From: Halobacillus aidingensis
GTDB taxonomy: Bacteria; Bacillota; Bacilli; Bacillales; Halobacillaceae
Assembly (NCBI RefSeq): GCF_900104185.1
Contig: NZ_FNIZ01000008.1
Span: 1 to 64,000 of the forward strand
DNA: 64,000 bases
Direction: 5' to 3'
Shown here: in pieces, positions 48,147 through 58,490 of the stretch
How positions within the stretch are numbered: the stretch's first letter is position 1
How the letters are laid out: each line of letters opens with the position of its first letter
Translations under genes and position numbers: made by a program
Notes under the pieces: model-generated
Databases searched by the model: none
Seen by the model: the letters and a program-made list of their open reading frames with translations, nothing else
What the model was told of the DNA's origin: nothing

Positions 48147-50729
48147 TTACGATTTCAAACGTTTTTGCAATTGGTACAATTCATTCATAGCGTCCATCGG
48201 AGTCATTTCCATTAGATCTAATGACTGTAGACGCTTTTCTATATGAGAAGCCTGCGGTTCCATTGTCCGCTTTTTCTCCGGCTTCGATTCTTCAACAAAC
48301 AAACTTAGCTGCTCCTCTTCTTCTGGGGAGGTTGAGGCTTCATTTTTGACGGGCCCATTTTCAAGCTGATCCAGAAGGGCGGTTGCTCTGTTGATCAGCG
48401 GATCAGGCAAGTGTGCAAGCTTCGCTACATGAATACCGTAACTTTCATCCGCAGGTCCATCTTTAATCTGGTGAAGAAAGACAACATTGCCTTCATACTC
48501 TTCCGCTCGGACATGAACATTTTTTAAACGCTCAAGCTGTTCATCCAATGAGGTCAATTCATGATAATGGGTAGAGAATAGCGTTTTCGCTTTAATCTCC
48601 CCATGAATATATTCCACAATAGCCTGAGCCAGAGCCATGCCATCATACGTACTTGTCCCTCTTCCTATCTCATCAAGAAGGATCAAGCTGTTTTCCGTCG
48701 CATGCGTCAATGCATGGTTTGCTTCCAGCATTTCGACCATGAATGTACTATGACCAGAAACAAGATCATCGGCCGCACCAATTCTTGTAAATATCTGATC
48801 AAAGACTGGTAAACTCGCAGACTGGCACGGTACAAAAGAGCCCATTTGACCAAGAATTGCCGTCAATGCAAGCTGACGCATGTACGTACTTTTACCGGAC
48901 ATGTTTGGTCCTGTAATCAGTAACACATCAGTCTCTTCATTCATGTAAATATCATTCGGTACAAACGTTCCTTCCTGCATCACTTTCTCTACAACAGGGT
49001 GACGACCTTGACGGATGTCCACCACACGTTGCTCCCGATATTCCGGTCGTACATATTGATAGGATTCTGCTACTTGAGCAAAACCTTGGAGAACATCAAT
49101 GCGGCTGATTTGGTCTGCCAGCTGTTGAAGTCTTTTGACGTACGCCTTCACCTTTTCACGGACTTCGAGAAACAGTTCATACTCAAGCTCCACACTTTTC
49201 TCCTGGGCTTCGAGGATCATCGTTTCTCTTTCTTTCAGCTCTGGAGTAATGAAACGTTCGGCATTTGTAAGGGTCTGCTTCCTCTCATACCTTCCTTCAG
49301 GTAGATGCCTCAAGTTCGCTTTTGTCACTTCGATATAATAGCCGAACACACGATTATAGCCGACTTTCAAGGATTTGATTCCTGTTTCCGTTCGTTCCCT
49401 TTGTTCAAGCTCTGCAATCCACTGCTTTCCATTCTTGGAAGCATATCTATAGTCATCCAACTGTTCGTGGAAGCCGTCCCGAATCAAGCCCCCCTCTTTT
49501 ACAGAGATCGGAGGGTCATCGGCGATGCTTTCTTGAAGAAGTTCTTTTAAATCATGAAGCGGATCAACATTGTCATATAGCTTTCCTATGGAAGGATGGT
49601 CGAATTTTGAAAGCGTCATTAAGATATCCGGAATATGACTTAATGAATTTCTCAACTGGATCATATCCCTGGCATTCACATTGCCAAAGGCAACTCTTCC
49701 AGCTAAACGTTCCAAGTCGTAAACATTCGATAGCTCATCTCTCAAGGTCTCTCTCTCAAAAAACTGATCAAGAAATCCTTCGACCTGGTCATGCCTCATC
49801 GCAATAGCATCCGCTGATAACAACGGACGCTCCATCCACTTTTTAAGCATACGCGCGCCCATGGAAGTGATGGTTTTATCGATGACAGAAAGAAGGCTTC
49901 CCGCTTTTCCTTTCTTTCTAAGAGTTTCCAACAATTCTAAGTTTCTTTTGGAATACATATCGAGGGTCATAAATTGCTTCAATTCAATCACTTTCACAGG
50001 CTGCAGATGATCGAGTGACCTTTTTTGCGTATGCTGGATATAATTGAGAAGCCTCCCGAAGCCGACTAAAAGCTTATCCTGATGAACCTCCTCAACAAGA
50101 GGTTGAAATTCAGGAGCAATCTCCGTCACGTCCTGATGAGAAACCGTGTAATCCAAACGATCGATCAACATCTGTTTATACTCGACATCAAAATCATTGG
50201 ATACCACCACTTCTTTGACCGGCCGGCTGTACAATTCACTCATAGCCGCGTCAAAACCTCCCGGAATAAGAGCTACACTGTTTTCTCCGGTCGTGAGATC
50301 ATTGTAACTGACAACGTATGAGCCATCTTCAAATGCACTCAGTGAAGCCAAGTAGTTGTTTTCCTTTTCATCGAGCATGCTGCCTTCCATGACCGTACCT
50401 GGAGTGATCAGTTGGACAACTTCCCGTTTCACAACCCCTTTCGTCGTTTTCGGATCCTCGACCTGCTCACAAATAGCAACCTTGTACCCTTTTTCAATCA
50501 ACTGCTTTATGTAATTGTCTGCGGAGTGATAAGGGACACCGCACATGGGGATTCTTCCGTTTGAACCTCCGTCCCTGCTCGTCAATGTAATTTCAAGTTC
50601 CTGGGATGCTTTCGTTGCATCCTCAAAGAACAATTCATAAAAATCGCCTAACCGGAAAAACAGAAAGGCATCTTTTTGGTCTGCTTTAATTTTTAAATAC
50701 TGCTGCATCATGGGTGTGTATTGTGCCAT
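48147..50729 (-). CDS. mutS: DNA mismatch repair protein MutS
   Basis: An 860-residue mismatch sensor. The mismatch-binding [15 protein letters not shown] motif (Phe wedge and Glu) is near the start, the ATPase has [20 protein letters not shown], then [15 protein letters not shown] and [10 protein letters not shown]. The C-terminal region could bind the beta clamp. It is the first gene of mutSL, with GGAGG upstream of the ATG. Confidence 0.98.
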   Translation of the reverse strand: MAQYTPMMQQYLKIKADQKDAFLFFRLGDFYELFFEDATKASQELEITLTSRDGGSNGRIPMCGVPYHSADNYIKQLIEKGYKVAICEQVEDPKTTKGVVKREVVQLITPGTVMEGSMLDEKENNYLASLSAFEDGSYVVSYNDLTTGENSVALIPGGFDAAMSELYSRPVKEVVVSNDFDVEYKQMLIDRLDYTVSHQDVTEIAPEFQPLVEEVHQDKLLVGFGRLLNYIQHTQKRSLDHLQPVKVIELKQFMTLDMYSKRNLELLETLRKKGKAGSLLSVIDKTITSMGARMLKKWMERPLLSADAIAMRHDQVEGFLDQFFERETLRDELSNVYDLERLAGRVAFGNVNARDMIQLRNSLSHIPDILMTLSKFDHPSIGKLYDNVDPLHDLKELLQESIADDPPISVKEGGLIRDGFHEQLDDYRYASKNGKQWIAELEQRERTETGIKSLKVGYNRVFGYYIEVTKANLRHLPEGRYERKQTLTNAERFITPELKERETMILEAQEKSVELEYELFLEVREKVKAYVKRLQQLADQISRIDVLQGFAQVAESYQYVRPEYREQRVVDIRQGRHPVVEKVMQEGTFVPNDIYMNEETDVLLITGPNMSGKSTYMRQLALTAILGQMGSFVPCQSASLPVFDQIFTRIGAADDLVSGHSTFMVEMLEANHALTHATENSLILLDEIGRGTSTYDGMALAQAIVEYIHGEIKAKTLFSTHYHELTSLDEQLERLKNVHVRAEEYEGNVVFLHQIKDGPADESYGIHVAKLAHLPDPLINRATALLDQLENGPVKNEASTSPEEEEQLSLFVEESKPEKKRTMEPQASHIEKRLQSLDLMEMTPMDAMNELYQLQKRLKS

Positions 50730-50837
50730 AAGGTTAAACCTCCAAAACGTGCATAAGATTCTCCACCCATTATAGCATACGAGGCAAATAATCTTACACG
50801 GAAGAGCATGACATTATTAAAGTATACGTCAGGATGC

Positions 50838-50930
50838 TTGAAGACTCAGTTTCGAGATGTTTCTTGAGTGGATGGGGATCCGGGGAATAACTCGCTTTCC
50901 GCGGGAGCGCGGTGAGCCTGAAAGGGAGCT
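50838..50930. repeat. Truncated copy of a dispersed palindromic repeat
   Basis: From GACTCAGTTTCGAGA through GCGGGAGCGCGGTGAGCCT this matches, in reverse orientation, the right half of the repeat at 54221-54404. The second half is absent. No gene lies here. Confidence 0.8.
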
Positions 50931-50961
50931 ATTATATAATTATCATAAAATATTTGAAAGC

Positions 50962-50997
50962 AAAAAAAGAAATCCTCGCTGTAGCAGCAAGGATTTC
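50962..50997 (-). terminator. Terminator after cotE
   Basis: GAAATCCT (50969-50976) pairs with AGGATTTC (50990-50997), with seven A to its left that become a U-tract on the minus strand. Confidence 0.85.
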
Positions 50998-51001
50998 ATC
51001 A

Positions 51002-51577
51002 TTAATCGTGACTATCGTGATCTCTGTCTGAAGAAGATGGAAGGAAGTCCGTTTCGATGGCTGAAAAATCATCGGAAGACAAATCATAATCGTAATCATC
51101 ATCATGGCCGCAACCATGAGGATCCACTTTCACACACAATTTTGTTTCACCTATGACATCTACAACAAACTCTCTCTCTACTTCCACAACGATCTTTTGC
51201 CCATTTCCTGAGATGTTCGCTTCTAAACAGTTCGGTTGCTGTACGACCTTAGCGATTACCTCAAAGTCATCATGTACACAATTATCATCTTTCACTGCCA
51301 ACTTGACGTGATCACAATAACTGACACGCTCTGTAACGACTTCTGTTTTTGTATTGTCGTTATACGAATACCAGACGTTTACATCGTAACTGCCAGAGAT
51401 TTCAACGTGATCTCCTTTCTTTTTGGCATTGTAGATGTGATTGATGACCCAACAACCTAGGATACTTGTCGGACGGTGCGAAGGGCTGATGGTGTGTGTG
51501 GATTCTGTAAACTTTTTACCTTTAGCGATTACAGCTTTTGTAATGATCTCTCTGTAATCTCGTTCAAAAAAAGACAT
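51002..51577 (-). CDS. cotE: Spore coat morphogenetic protein CotE
   Basis: A 191-residue outer coat organiser: [20 protein letters not shown], then [20 protein letters not shown] and [18 protein letters not shown] are highly typical. The C-terminus is an Asp/Ser/His-rich tail, as in other CotE proteins. Its presence downstream of ricA-miaB and before mutS follows the Bacillus order and shows that the host sporulates. Confidence 0.97.
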   Translation of the reverse strand: MSFFERDYREIITKAVIAKGKKFTESTHTISPSHRPTSILGCWVINHIYNAKKKGDHVEISGSYDVNVWYSYNDNTKTEVVTERVSYCDHVKLAVKDDNCVHDDFEVIAKVVQQPNCLEANISGNGQKIVVEVEREFVVDVIGETKLCVKVDPHGCGHDDDYDYDLSSDDFSAIETDFLPSSSDRDHDSHD

Positions 51578-51700
51578 AGGGTTTCACTCCTCCTTATTCT
51601 ACCACCCATCCTATGTTTGGTTGGGCGAATGGTGACTAACGGGAAAATGGCCTAAGGACGTGTTTAATTCATTCTATGCAATAGCCTATAAAATTGTACA

Positions 51701-51735
51701 AAAAAAACCGCCAGAGAGGGAAAACCCTCTGACGG
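51701..51735. terminator. Terminator after ricA
   Basis: CCGCCAGAGAGGG (51708-51720) pairs with CCCTCTGACGG (51725-51735) with one bulge around AAAA; the seven or more A to the left give U on the minus strand. It ends the miaB-ricA transcript before cotE. Confidence 0.85.
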
Positions 51736-51746
51736 AAGTGTATGCA

Positions 51747-52172
51747 TCAATGGCTGCAACCATGACTTGATTTATTTGAACCTGTTTCTCCTTGCAGGAT
51801 ATCCCCGCCCGTAGAACGGATAACCTCATTTGTAACTTCACGTGAAATCGTGTTCGAAACCATTTGAAGGATATCATTAATAATGGTTTGTGAATCTTTG
51901 AATTCTGCAACGACCGGAATCTCATCGAGCTCATCTTGAAGACGATCGATTTCTTTTTCAATCTTCTGAAGAGCTTCCGTTTTCCCGTAAGCTTGAAAGT
52001 TAACCGCCTGCTTTTGCAAAGCTTTGATTTTCTTAATATGAGATTGAACCTTTTGATTGTCATTTAATTTCGCTTCCAATTGCTTGAAACGATCGATTTC
52101 TTCAATATCAGCCATCATTTTAGCCAATTTTTTTGCTTCTTCTACAACTTGTTGTCTCGTATACTGTGCCAT
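51747..52172 (-). CDS. ricA: RicA (YmcA), regulator of biofilm, competence and RNA processing
   Basis: A 141-residue, helical protein of the YlbF/YmcA family (EEAKKLAKMMADIEEIDRFK, QSHIKKIKALQKQAVNFQAY). With RicF and RicT it forms a complex that acts with RNase Y, whose gene is in the same window. The Cys near the C-terminus (SSHGCSH) fits reported iron-sulfur binding of the complex. The start directly follows the miaB stop. Confidence 0.93.
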   Translation of the reverse strand: MAQYTRQQVVEEAKKLAKMMADIEEIDRFKQLEAKLNDNQKVQSHIKKIKALQKQAVNFQAYGKTEALQKIEKEIDRLQDELDEIPVVAEFKDSQTIINDILQMVSNTISREVTNEVIRSTGGDILQGETGSNKSSHGCSH

Positions 52173-53744
52173 TTATTTCACCTCTGCGTTGATTTCTACT
52201 AACTCTCCATCAAGGGACCAAGTTTTCGCTTTGGTCACTCTTACTGGTACAATTTGCCCGATTGTAGACTCAGGTGCACGGAAGTTGACCAACTTGTTCC
52301 GCTTCGTGTACCCGGCTAGCACATCCGGATTATTCTTACTTTCTCCTTCTACAAGGACATCTACAATTTCACCTTCGTATGCTTTCATGGCGTCTGCAGA
52401 TTGCTGGTTGACGATTTTATTCAACCGCTGCAAACGGTCCTTCTTCTCTTCCATTGAAACGTTATCTTTCATCTTAGCTGCGGGTGTATTTTCTCTTGGA
52501 GAATAGATAAACGTATAGGCAGCTTCAAAGCCGACTTCTTCCACAAGGGATAACGTATCCTGAAACTGTTCTTCGGTTTCGTTCGGAAACCCGACGATGA
52601 TATCCGTCGTAAGGGTTGCATCTGGCATTGCTACACGAATTTTGCGAACAAGTTCAAGGTACTCTTCCCTCGAGTATTTACGGCCCATGATCTTCAAAAT
52701 ATCGCTATTTCCTGACTGGACCGGTAGATGGATATGGTCAAGCATATTACCACCTTTAGCAAGCACTTCAATTAAACGATCGTCAAAGTCTCTTGGGTGG
52801 GAAGTTGTAAAGCGAACCCGTGGAATATCAATACTCCGCAGTTCATCCATTAAGTCACCGAGCCCATAGGCCATATCCAAGTCTTTTCCATACGCATTGA
52901 CGTTTTGGCCAAGGAGGGTAATTTCTTTATACCCTTGAGCCGCCAAATGCCTTACTTCCTGAATGATGTCTTGCGGTAAACGGCTTCTTTCTTTTCCTCT
53001 TGTATATGGAACAATACAATAAGTGCAGAATTTGTCACAGCCATACATAATGTTTACCCAAGCCTTGATTTTTCCTTTTCGTGATCTTGGAAGGTTTTCA
53101 ATAATGTCCCCTTCTTTCGACCACACATCAATTACCATTTCTTTCCCGAACATCGCTTCTTTTACCAGCTGCGGGATTCTATGAATATTATGTGTACCGA
53201 AAATAAGATCGATAAATGGGTGTTTTTTCAGAATCCGGTTTACGACAGACTCTTCCTGTGACATACATCCACAGATTCCGATAATCAAATTCGGATTTTC
53301 CATTTTCAAAGGCTTCAAGTGTCCGATTTCACCGAACACCTTATTTTCTGCATTTTCACGGATGGCACAGGTATTCAATAGAATGATGTCCGCTTCTTTT
53401 GTATCCTTTGTGGGTTCATAACCCATTTCTTCAAAAATCCCTGCCATGACTTCAGTATCATGTTCGTTCATCTGGCATCCGTATGTACGGATCAAATATT
53501 TTTTACCCTTGCCTGCTTGATCCATATCTTCAGGAATTTCAAAATCATAATGTACATCTGTTTCTTTCCGCTTCCGGCGTTGTGCATCCCTCATGTTCGG
53601 AGGTTGGTATGTCGTTTCAAAATATTTAACAAAATCTTCACTAGTTTTTTGTTTCAGTCGATTTAAGTTATCTTGTTCTGCTTTAGCATCAGCCGTGGAA
53701 GACTGACGAATTTGTGACATTTCCTTACGTTGCTGTTCGTTCAT
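52173..53744 (-). CDS. miaB: tRNA-2-methylthio-N6-dimethylallyladenosine synthase MiaB
   Basis: A 523-residue radical SAM methylthiotransferase. An N-terminal UPF0004 domain ([45 protein letters not shown]) supplies three Cys for one iron-sulfur cluster, the [15 protein letters not shown] motif the radical SAM cluster, and a C-terminal TRAM domain follows. The N-terminal ~65 residues are the extra segment typical of Bacillus MiaB. It modifies the product of MiaA. Confidence 0.96.
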   Translation of the reverse strand: MNEQQRKEMSQIRQSSTADAKAEQDNLNRLKQKTSEDFVKYFETTYQPPNMRDAQRRKRKETDVHYDFEIPEDMDQAGKGKKYLIRTYGCQMNEHDTEVMAGIFEEMGYEPTKDTKEADIILLNTCAIRENAENKVFGEIGHLKPLKMENPNLIIGICGCMSQEESVVNRILKKHPFIDLIFGTHNIHRIPQLVKEAMFGKEMVIDVWSKEGDIIENLPRSRKGKIKAWVNIMYGCDKFCTYCIVPYTRGKERSRLPQDIIQEVRHLAAQGYKEITLLGQNVNAYGKDLDMAYGLGDLMDELRSIDIPRVRFTTSHPRDFDDRLIEVLAKGGNMLDHIHLPVQSGNSDILKIMGRKYSREEYLELVRKIRVAMPDATLTTDIIVGFPNETEEQFQDTLSLVEEVGFEAAYTFIYSPRENTPAAKMKDNVSMEEKKDRLQRLNKIVNQQSADAMKAYEGEIVDVLVEGESKNNPDVLAGYTKRNKLVNFRAPESTIGQIVPVRVTKAKTWSLDGELVEINAEVK

Positions 53745-53880
53745 AATGATCTCCTTTCAAGCCGAACCTTCTAACTGTACCATTATATCAAGTTTTACAT
53801 GATAAATTAAGCGTAAACATGAATTCCACCTTTTTTCATCCATTTTCCAAGTAGTTATTCAACAATATGGCAGGATTGTG

Positions 53881-54085
53881 GAAGACTCGATTTCGAGACT
53901 TTTCGGGGTTCGTTTGCCATGTTGAGCGTCAGGGGTGGCTGGGAAGCTACTCGCTTTCCTGTGGGGGAGTGGCAAGCTTCCTCGAACTTCGTCCTGCGGG
54001 ATCTCGCCTATCTCCTTTCTCCCCCGGGAGTCTCCCAGCTTCCCAACCACCCCATTCCATGAAGGGGAGAAACGAACCCATTTAC
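53881..54085. repeat. Dispersed palindromic repeat, divergent copy
   Basis: It starts GAAGACTCGATTTCGAGAC, close to the end of the repeat at 54221-54404, and has the same plan: a C-rich middle and inverted GGGGTGG.../CCACCCC stretches. It is more diverged than the other two. No plausible gene lies in 53859-54165; open frames here follow only from the high GC. Confidence 0.6.
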
Positions 54086-54220
54086 TGTGGGAGGGCGCCT
54101 TCCACTATCCTGTTATTATAAGCATAAAGCGCTCTATAACAAGCTTTTCGCATGCAGAATAGTGTGCTTAGGAGTTCATTCCCATCCAATAACCATGTGC
54201 ATAAAAGCAGCTAATTCCGA

Positions 54221-54404
54221 AAGTGGTTTCGAGATACTTAAATGGCAAAGGGGTGGAGGGGAATGAGGTGACTCCTGCGGGAAAAAAGTGCTTGGTGAGA
54301 CCCCACAGGACGCAGTCCGAGGAGGCTCACCGCGCTCCCGCGGAAAGGGAGCCATTCCCCGCAGCCCCCATCCTCTCAACAAAAGTCTCGAAACTGAGTC
54401 TTCC
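54221..54404. repeat. Dispersed palindromic repeat, full copy
   Basis: About 185 bp bounded by GGTTTCGAGATA and TCTCGAAACTGAGTC, which are inverted relative to each other, with GTGAGACCCC.../...GGCTCACCGC and GGGGAATGAGG.../CCATTCCCC stretches pairing inside. The right half is the same sequence as 50838-50930 reversed. It contains no transposase, so it could be a non-autonomous element or an extragenic palindromic repeat. Confidence 0.75.
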
Positions 54405-54454
54405 AGAAAAGGGAGCGTTTGTTTAATAGGGGAAGTGCTGTTTTTATCAATTAA

Positions 54455-54490
54455 AAGAAGCCAGCTATGGGATTTCATAGCTGGCTTCTT
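54455..54490. terminator. Terminator after kbl
   Basis: A perfect 15-bp stem (54455-54469 with 54476-54490, loop GGATTT) lies 5 bases after the kbl stop and would end the tdh-kbl transcript. Confidence 0.88.
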
Positions 54491-54495
54491 CACTA

Positions 54496-55671
54496 TTACA
54501 AGATCCCTAATTTCTTACCGACTTTTTCGAAGGCATCGAGAGCTTCTTGTAGTTCTTCTTTTGAATGTTCTGCTGTAACGATTGTTCGGACGCGTCCCTT
54601 TCCGCGCTGGACTGTCGGGAAGACGATTCCTTGTGCGAATACTCCTTCTTCGAACAGTTCATCGGAGAATTTGTGTGTCAAGGCATCATCCCCAACCATG
54701 ACAGGAGTTACCGGTGTTTCACTGATTCCCGTGTCAAATCCAAGAGCGTTCAGACCATCTTTGAAGAATTTTGTATTGTCCCAAAGTTTTTCGATCAGTT
54801 CTGGCTCTTCTAACAATACATCAATCGCTGCATCATTCGCAGCCGTTACTGCTGGCGGGTGGGATGTACTGAACAAGAACGGACGTCCTTTATGAATTAA
54901 GTAATCTCGAAGGGTCTTTGTACTTGCCACATACCCTCCAAGTACTCCAATCGCTTTACTAAGTGTTCCCACTTGAATGTGGACGCGGCCATCCAGGTTG
55001 AAATGGTTGACTGTTCCACGTCCGTTGTCACCAAGAACCCCACTCGCATGAGCATCATCCACCATAACGAGAGCATCATACTTTTCAGCGAGTTCTACGA
55101 TTTCCGGTAGAGGAGCAATATTTCCATCCATGGAGAAAACGCCATCAGTAACGATTAATCTTGTACGATAATCGCCACTTTCTTTCAACGCTGATTCTAA
55201 TGACTCCATGTCGACGTGCTTATAAATTTTACGATCCGCTTTTGTTAAACGAATCCCGTCGATGATTGAGGCGTGATTCAACTCATCAGAGATGACTACA
55301 TCTTCTTTACCTAGAATAGAAGATAAGACACCCTGGTTCGTTGTGAAGCCGGATTGGAATACTAACGCAGCTTCTGTATGTTTGAATTTCGCTAACTTTT
55401 CTTCAAAATCTTCATGCATTTTCAATGTACCTGCAATCGTACGAACAGAACCTGTTCCGACGCCATATTCTTCATTAGCTTTTTCCGCTGCTTCTTTCAT
55501 CTTCGGGTGTGAGGTAAGCCCTAGATAATTATTGGAAGAAAGTTGAATCACTTCTTTTCCTTTGATTGTCACTTTGGAACCTTGTGCAGATTCCAGAGGG
55601 ATCAACGTACGGAACGTCCCTTCTTCCTGCATCTCGTTTAGTTCTTTTTGCAAGTATTCGAAGCCTTTCAT
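54496..55671 (-). CDS. kbl: Glycine C-acetyltransferase (2-amino-3-ketobutyrate CoA ligase)
   Basis: A 391-residue PLP enzyme of the alpha-oxoamine synthase family. It splits 2-amino-3-oxobutyrate with CoA into glycine and acetyl-CoA. [20 protein letters not shown], the [13 protein letters not shown] motif and the PLP Lys in [14 protein letters not shown] are clear. It starts 18 bases after tdh, and together they degrade threonine. Confidence 0.97.
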   Translation of the reverse strand: MKGFEYLQKELNEMQEEGTFRTLIPLESAQGSKVTIKGKEVIQLSSNNYLGLTSHPKMKEAAEKANEEYGVGTGSVRTIAGTLKMHEDFEEKLAKFKHTEAALVFQSGFTTNQGVLSSILGKEDVVISDELNHASIIDGIRLTKADRKIYKHVDMESLESALKESGDYRTRLIVTDGVFSMDGNIAPLPEIVELAEKYDALVMVDDAHASGVLGDNGRGTVNHFNLDGRVHIQVGTLSKAIGVLGGYVASTKTLRDYLIHKGRPFLFSTSHPPAVTAANDAAIDVLLEEPELIEKLWDNTKFFKDGLNALGFDTGISETPVTPVMVGDDALTHKFSDELFEEGVFAQGIVFPTVQRGKGRVRTIVTAEHSKEELQEALDAFEKVGKKLGIL

Positions 55672-55689
55672 AAAACATCCTCCTTACAA

Positions 55690-56730
55690 TTATGGGTGTA
55701 AAACTACTTTTCCACATTGGCCCTGATTCATCAAGTCAAAGCCCTTCTCAAATTCTTCAAGCTTTAAATGGTGAGTAATCAGTGGAGTGACATCCACCTG
55801 TTGAGATTGAAGAAGCCTGGAAACCTGCTGCCACGTTTCGTACATTTTTCTTCCAGTAATCCCTTGAACCTCTACGCCTTTGAATACGATGTCATTCGTC
55901 ACATCGAGGCTTACCCTCTTCGTAGGTAAACTTAGAATGGAAACACGGCCGCCATTGGTAATCATTTTAAATCCTTGGTCCATTGCTACAGGATGTCCAC
56001 TCATTTCACAAACGACGTCTACCCCATGGCCATCTGTTAACTCTTTAGCTTTTTCAACAGGATCGATTTCTCCAGAATGAATCACGGTTGTAGCTCCCAT
56101 TTTCTCAGCAAGTTCAAGACGATATGGATTCAAATCAAAAGCAAGTACTTGAGATGCCCCAGCTGCCTTGGCTACGCCTACAGCCATCAAACCAATAGGT
56201 CCACAACCGATGATGGCTACTGTTTTCCCTGCTACATCGCCATTTAGAACCGTATGTACAGCATTCCCCATCGGCTCTTGAATAGAAGCGATGTCTGTTG
56301 GCATTTCATCAGGGTTCCTCCATAGGTTATCTGCTGGAAGCGCTACATATTCTGCAAAACACCCCTGCGTATCCACACCAATAATTTTAGTATTTTCACA
56401 AATATGGAATTTACCCGTCAAGCATTGCGGACAGTGTCCACAAATAAGGTGAGTCTCTGCACTCACATAATCTCCTGCTTGGAAATTATGAACCTTACTT
56501 CCTACTTCCACAATCTCTCCTGAAAATTCATGACCGAAAACGTAAGGTGGTTTGACGCGGCTTTCAGACCACTCATCCCAATTATATATATGGACATCCG
56601 TCCCACAAATCGATGTCGCTTTCACACGAATCAATACTTCATCATCACGGATTTCCGGAATCGCAACTTCTTGCATTTGCGCTCCTGGAGCTCGGTGATG
56701 CTTAACGATCGCTTTCATCGTTCCATTCAC
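55690..56730 (-). CDS. tdh: L-threonine 3-dehydrogenase
   Basis: A zinc-dependent dehydrogenase (346 residues from a GTG at 56730) that oxidises threonine to 2-amino-3-oxobutyrate. The catalytic zinc site shows in TSICGTDVHIYNWDEW and GHEFSGEIVEVG, the structural zinc in CGHCPQCLTGKFHIC, and the NAD-binding site in IIGCGPIGLMAVGVAKAAG. GGGAG lies 8 bases before that GTG; the internal ATG at 56718 is an alternative. Confidence 0.95.
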   Translation of the reverse strand: MNGTMKAIVKHHRAPGAQMQEVAIPEIRDDEVLIRVKATSICGTDVHIYNWDEWSESRVKPPYVFGHEFSGEIVEVGSKVHNFQAGDYVSAETHLICGHCPQCLTGKFHICENTKIIGVDTQGCFAEYVALPADNLWRNPDEMPTDIASIQEPMGNAVHTVLNGDVAGKTVAIIGCGPIGLMAVGVAKAAGASQVLAFDLNPYRLELAEKMGATTVIHSGEIDPVEKAKELTDGHGVDVVCEMSGHPVAMDQGFKMITNGGRVSILSLPTKRVSLDVTNDIVFKGVEVQGITGRKMYETWQQVSRLLQSQQVDVTPLITHHLKLEEFEKGFDLMNQGQCGKVVLHP

Positions 56731-57103
56731 AGTGAACACTCCCAACCTCTATAAATCATTATTAAACCTCTTATACAAACAATATTAACATGGATTGAGG
56801 AAAACGCAAACTCATCTGTCCACTGTGAAAATACAATCGCTCATATCATTCCACGTTCTATTAACCTCTATTAAATATCCATTTCCACTGCATACAAGCT
56901 CCCTATTCTTTCAGACCTGAATGGAGAGATGTTTGATGAATAGACCGGCTCAGTCGGCGCGGAATAGCACACTCTCAAACCACCACTGCATCTTAATATG
57001 GTAATAAACACCCGTTAGCTTAAAGATGAGCCTCACATAAGCTGCTATATTGTTGAATATCTTTCTTTTGAAAAACCATTTATACTAAAAAACGATCTCT
57101 ATT
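56731..57103. other. Long non-coding stretch upstream of tdh
   Basis: This ~370-base stretch is AT-rich with short open frames only and no convincing ribosome binding site. It must contain the tdh promoter. I saw no T-box, riboswitch or clear operator on reading it. Confidence 0.5.
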
Positions 57104-57139
57104 AAAAAAGGGCGCACTCGATTGTGAGTACACCCTTTT
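57104..57139. terminator. Terminator after spoVS
   Basis: AAAAGGGCGCACTC (57106-57119) pairs, with two mismatches, with GAGTACACCCTTTT (57126-57139). A-runs and T-runs on both sides allow both directions. Confidence 0.8.
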
Positions 57140-57236
57140 CTTTCCATTCTATTTTTCTTTCATCCATAAAGACAAGGTATTCGCTAGCAAACATCGTAAG
57201 TACGCGAAACTTATAAAAACGCTTGTTTTTTTACGC

Positions 57237-57497
57237 TCATCGAGGTTCGACGATCAACTTAATCGCTGTTCGTTCCTCCTCGTCGATCATGATATCTGTA
57301 AATGCCGGAATGCAAATCAAGTCCATGCCACTCGGGGCAACAAACCCTCTTGCGATGGCAACGGCTTTAACTGCCTGATTCAATGCTCCGGCTCCGATCG
57401 CTTGAATTTCGGCCGTTCCGCGCTCTCGTACTACGTTGGCCAAGGCTCCTGCTACTGAATTAGGTACGGATTTGGCTGATACTTTTAAGACTTCCAT
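57237..57497 (-). CDS. spoVS: Stage V sporulation protein S
   Basis: An 86-residue Alba-like protein: EVLKVSAKSVPNSVAGALAN, AEIQAIGAGALNQAVKAVAI, and DLICIPAFTDI. The ATG at 57497 has GGAGGAG and gives the family's standard length. It is required for coat assembly in B. subtilis. It stands as its own unit between ymdB and tdh. Confidence 0.97.
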   Translation of the reverse strand: MEVLKVSAKSVPNSVAGALANVVRERGTAEIQAIGAGALNQAVKAVAIARGFVAPSGMDLICIPAFTDIMIDEEERTAIKLIVEPR

Positions 57498-57605
57498 TAC
57501 TAGCTCCTCCTTCAATCACTATAGTTGTTCCATAACTACTATATTCTTGGAGATGTAGGATATTACCTTTTCATTATGAATGAATTTGTCGCAAAATTCA
57601 AATAA

Positions 57606-58403
57606 TCAATGAAAGAATGGATGGTCATCGTTAATTAAAATACGCTGGACTTTTGTAGATTTTCCTGTCTTATCATCTACATCCACCAAGAAAGCACTCA
57701 GTTGTGCTCTTCCCTTTTTTGGCACTTCAAAACGTACAGGTAAGTTTGTAAGAAAACGCTTTAAAACCGCTTCACGTTCCATTCCCAGAATTCCGTCATA
57801 AGGCCCTGTCATACCTACGTCAGAAATATAGCCCGTTCCTCCTGGCAGGATTCTTTCATCTGCTGTCTGTATATGGGTGTGTGTCCCTACATTCACACTC
57901 ACTCTGCCATCTACATACCAGCCCATTGCCTGCTTTTCACTTGTTGCTTCTGCATGAAAATCCAGAAAGATGATAGACGTGCGTTTTTTTGCTTCTTCTA
58001 TCAGCTCATCGATTTTTCTGAATGGATCATCATTTGGAGACAAGAACGTACGCCCTTGCAAGTTAATAACGGCGACCTCACCCTTAGGGGTTTTGACAAA
58101 AGTAATCCCCTTACCAGGCGTGCCTTCAGGATAATTGGCAGGGCGGACAAGGTATTCCGCATCATCGATAAATTCAAAAATCTCCTTTTTATCCCACGCA
58201 TGGTTGCCAAGTGTTACGGCCTGGGCACCTTTTTCAAGGAAGCGACGGTAAATTTTTTCGGTAATGCCTTTCCCTGACGCTGCATTTTCCCCGTTCACAA
58301 TCGTCACAGCAGGCTGATATTTCTGCTTCAGTTTCGGTAAGTATTCGTCAACCATTTCCCGTCCTGGTGAACCCACGACATCACCTATAAATAAAATTCT
58401 CAT
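57606..58403 (-). CDS. ymdB: Metallophosphoesterase YmdB (2',3'-cyclic-nucleotide phosphodiesterase)
   Basis: A 265-residue protein of the TIGR00282 family: RILFIGDVVGSPGREMVDEY, IVNGENAASGKGIT, VTLGNHAWDKKEI and NVGTHTHIQTADERIL carry the metal ligands Asp, Asn, His. In B. subtilis it affects biofilm and motility decisions. It follows rny closely, so it is probably cotranscribed. Confidence 0.95.
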   Translation of the reverse strand: MRILFIGDVVGSPGREMVDEYLPKLKQKYQPAVTIVNGENAASGKGITEKIYRRFLEKGAQAVTLGNHAWDKKEIFEFIDDAEYLVRPANYPEGTPGKGITFVKTPKGEVAVINLQGRTFLSPNDDPFRKIDELIEEAKKRTSIIFLDFHAEATSEKQAMGWYVDGRVSVNVGTHTHIQTADERILPGGTGYISDVGMTGPYDGILGMEREAVLKRFLTNLPVRFEVPKKGRAQLSAFLVDVDDKTGKSTKVQRILINDDHPFFH

Positions 58404-58490
58404 AAAACAAAACCCTTCCTTCCGCAATTGTTTCTTTATTGTACCCGTAAAAACAGAAATGAAGCGACCAAGAAGGCCGCTTCATTCATT

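Noticed and set aside
50857-51156. 99-codon plus-strand frame upstream of cotE
   Set aside because: It runs antisense through a repeat, the cotE terminator and the cotE end; no coding character.
53859-54493. Several open frames of 60-105 codons in both strands between miaB and kbl
   Set aside because: They are all inside the GC-rich palindromic repeats, on both strands at once, with no ribosome binding sites; the high GC lowers stop frequency.
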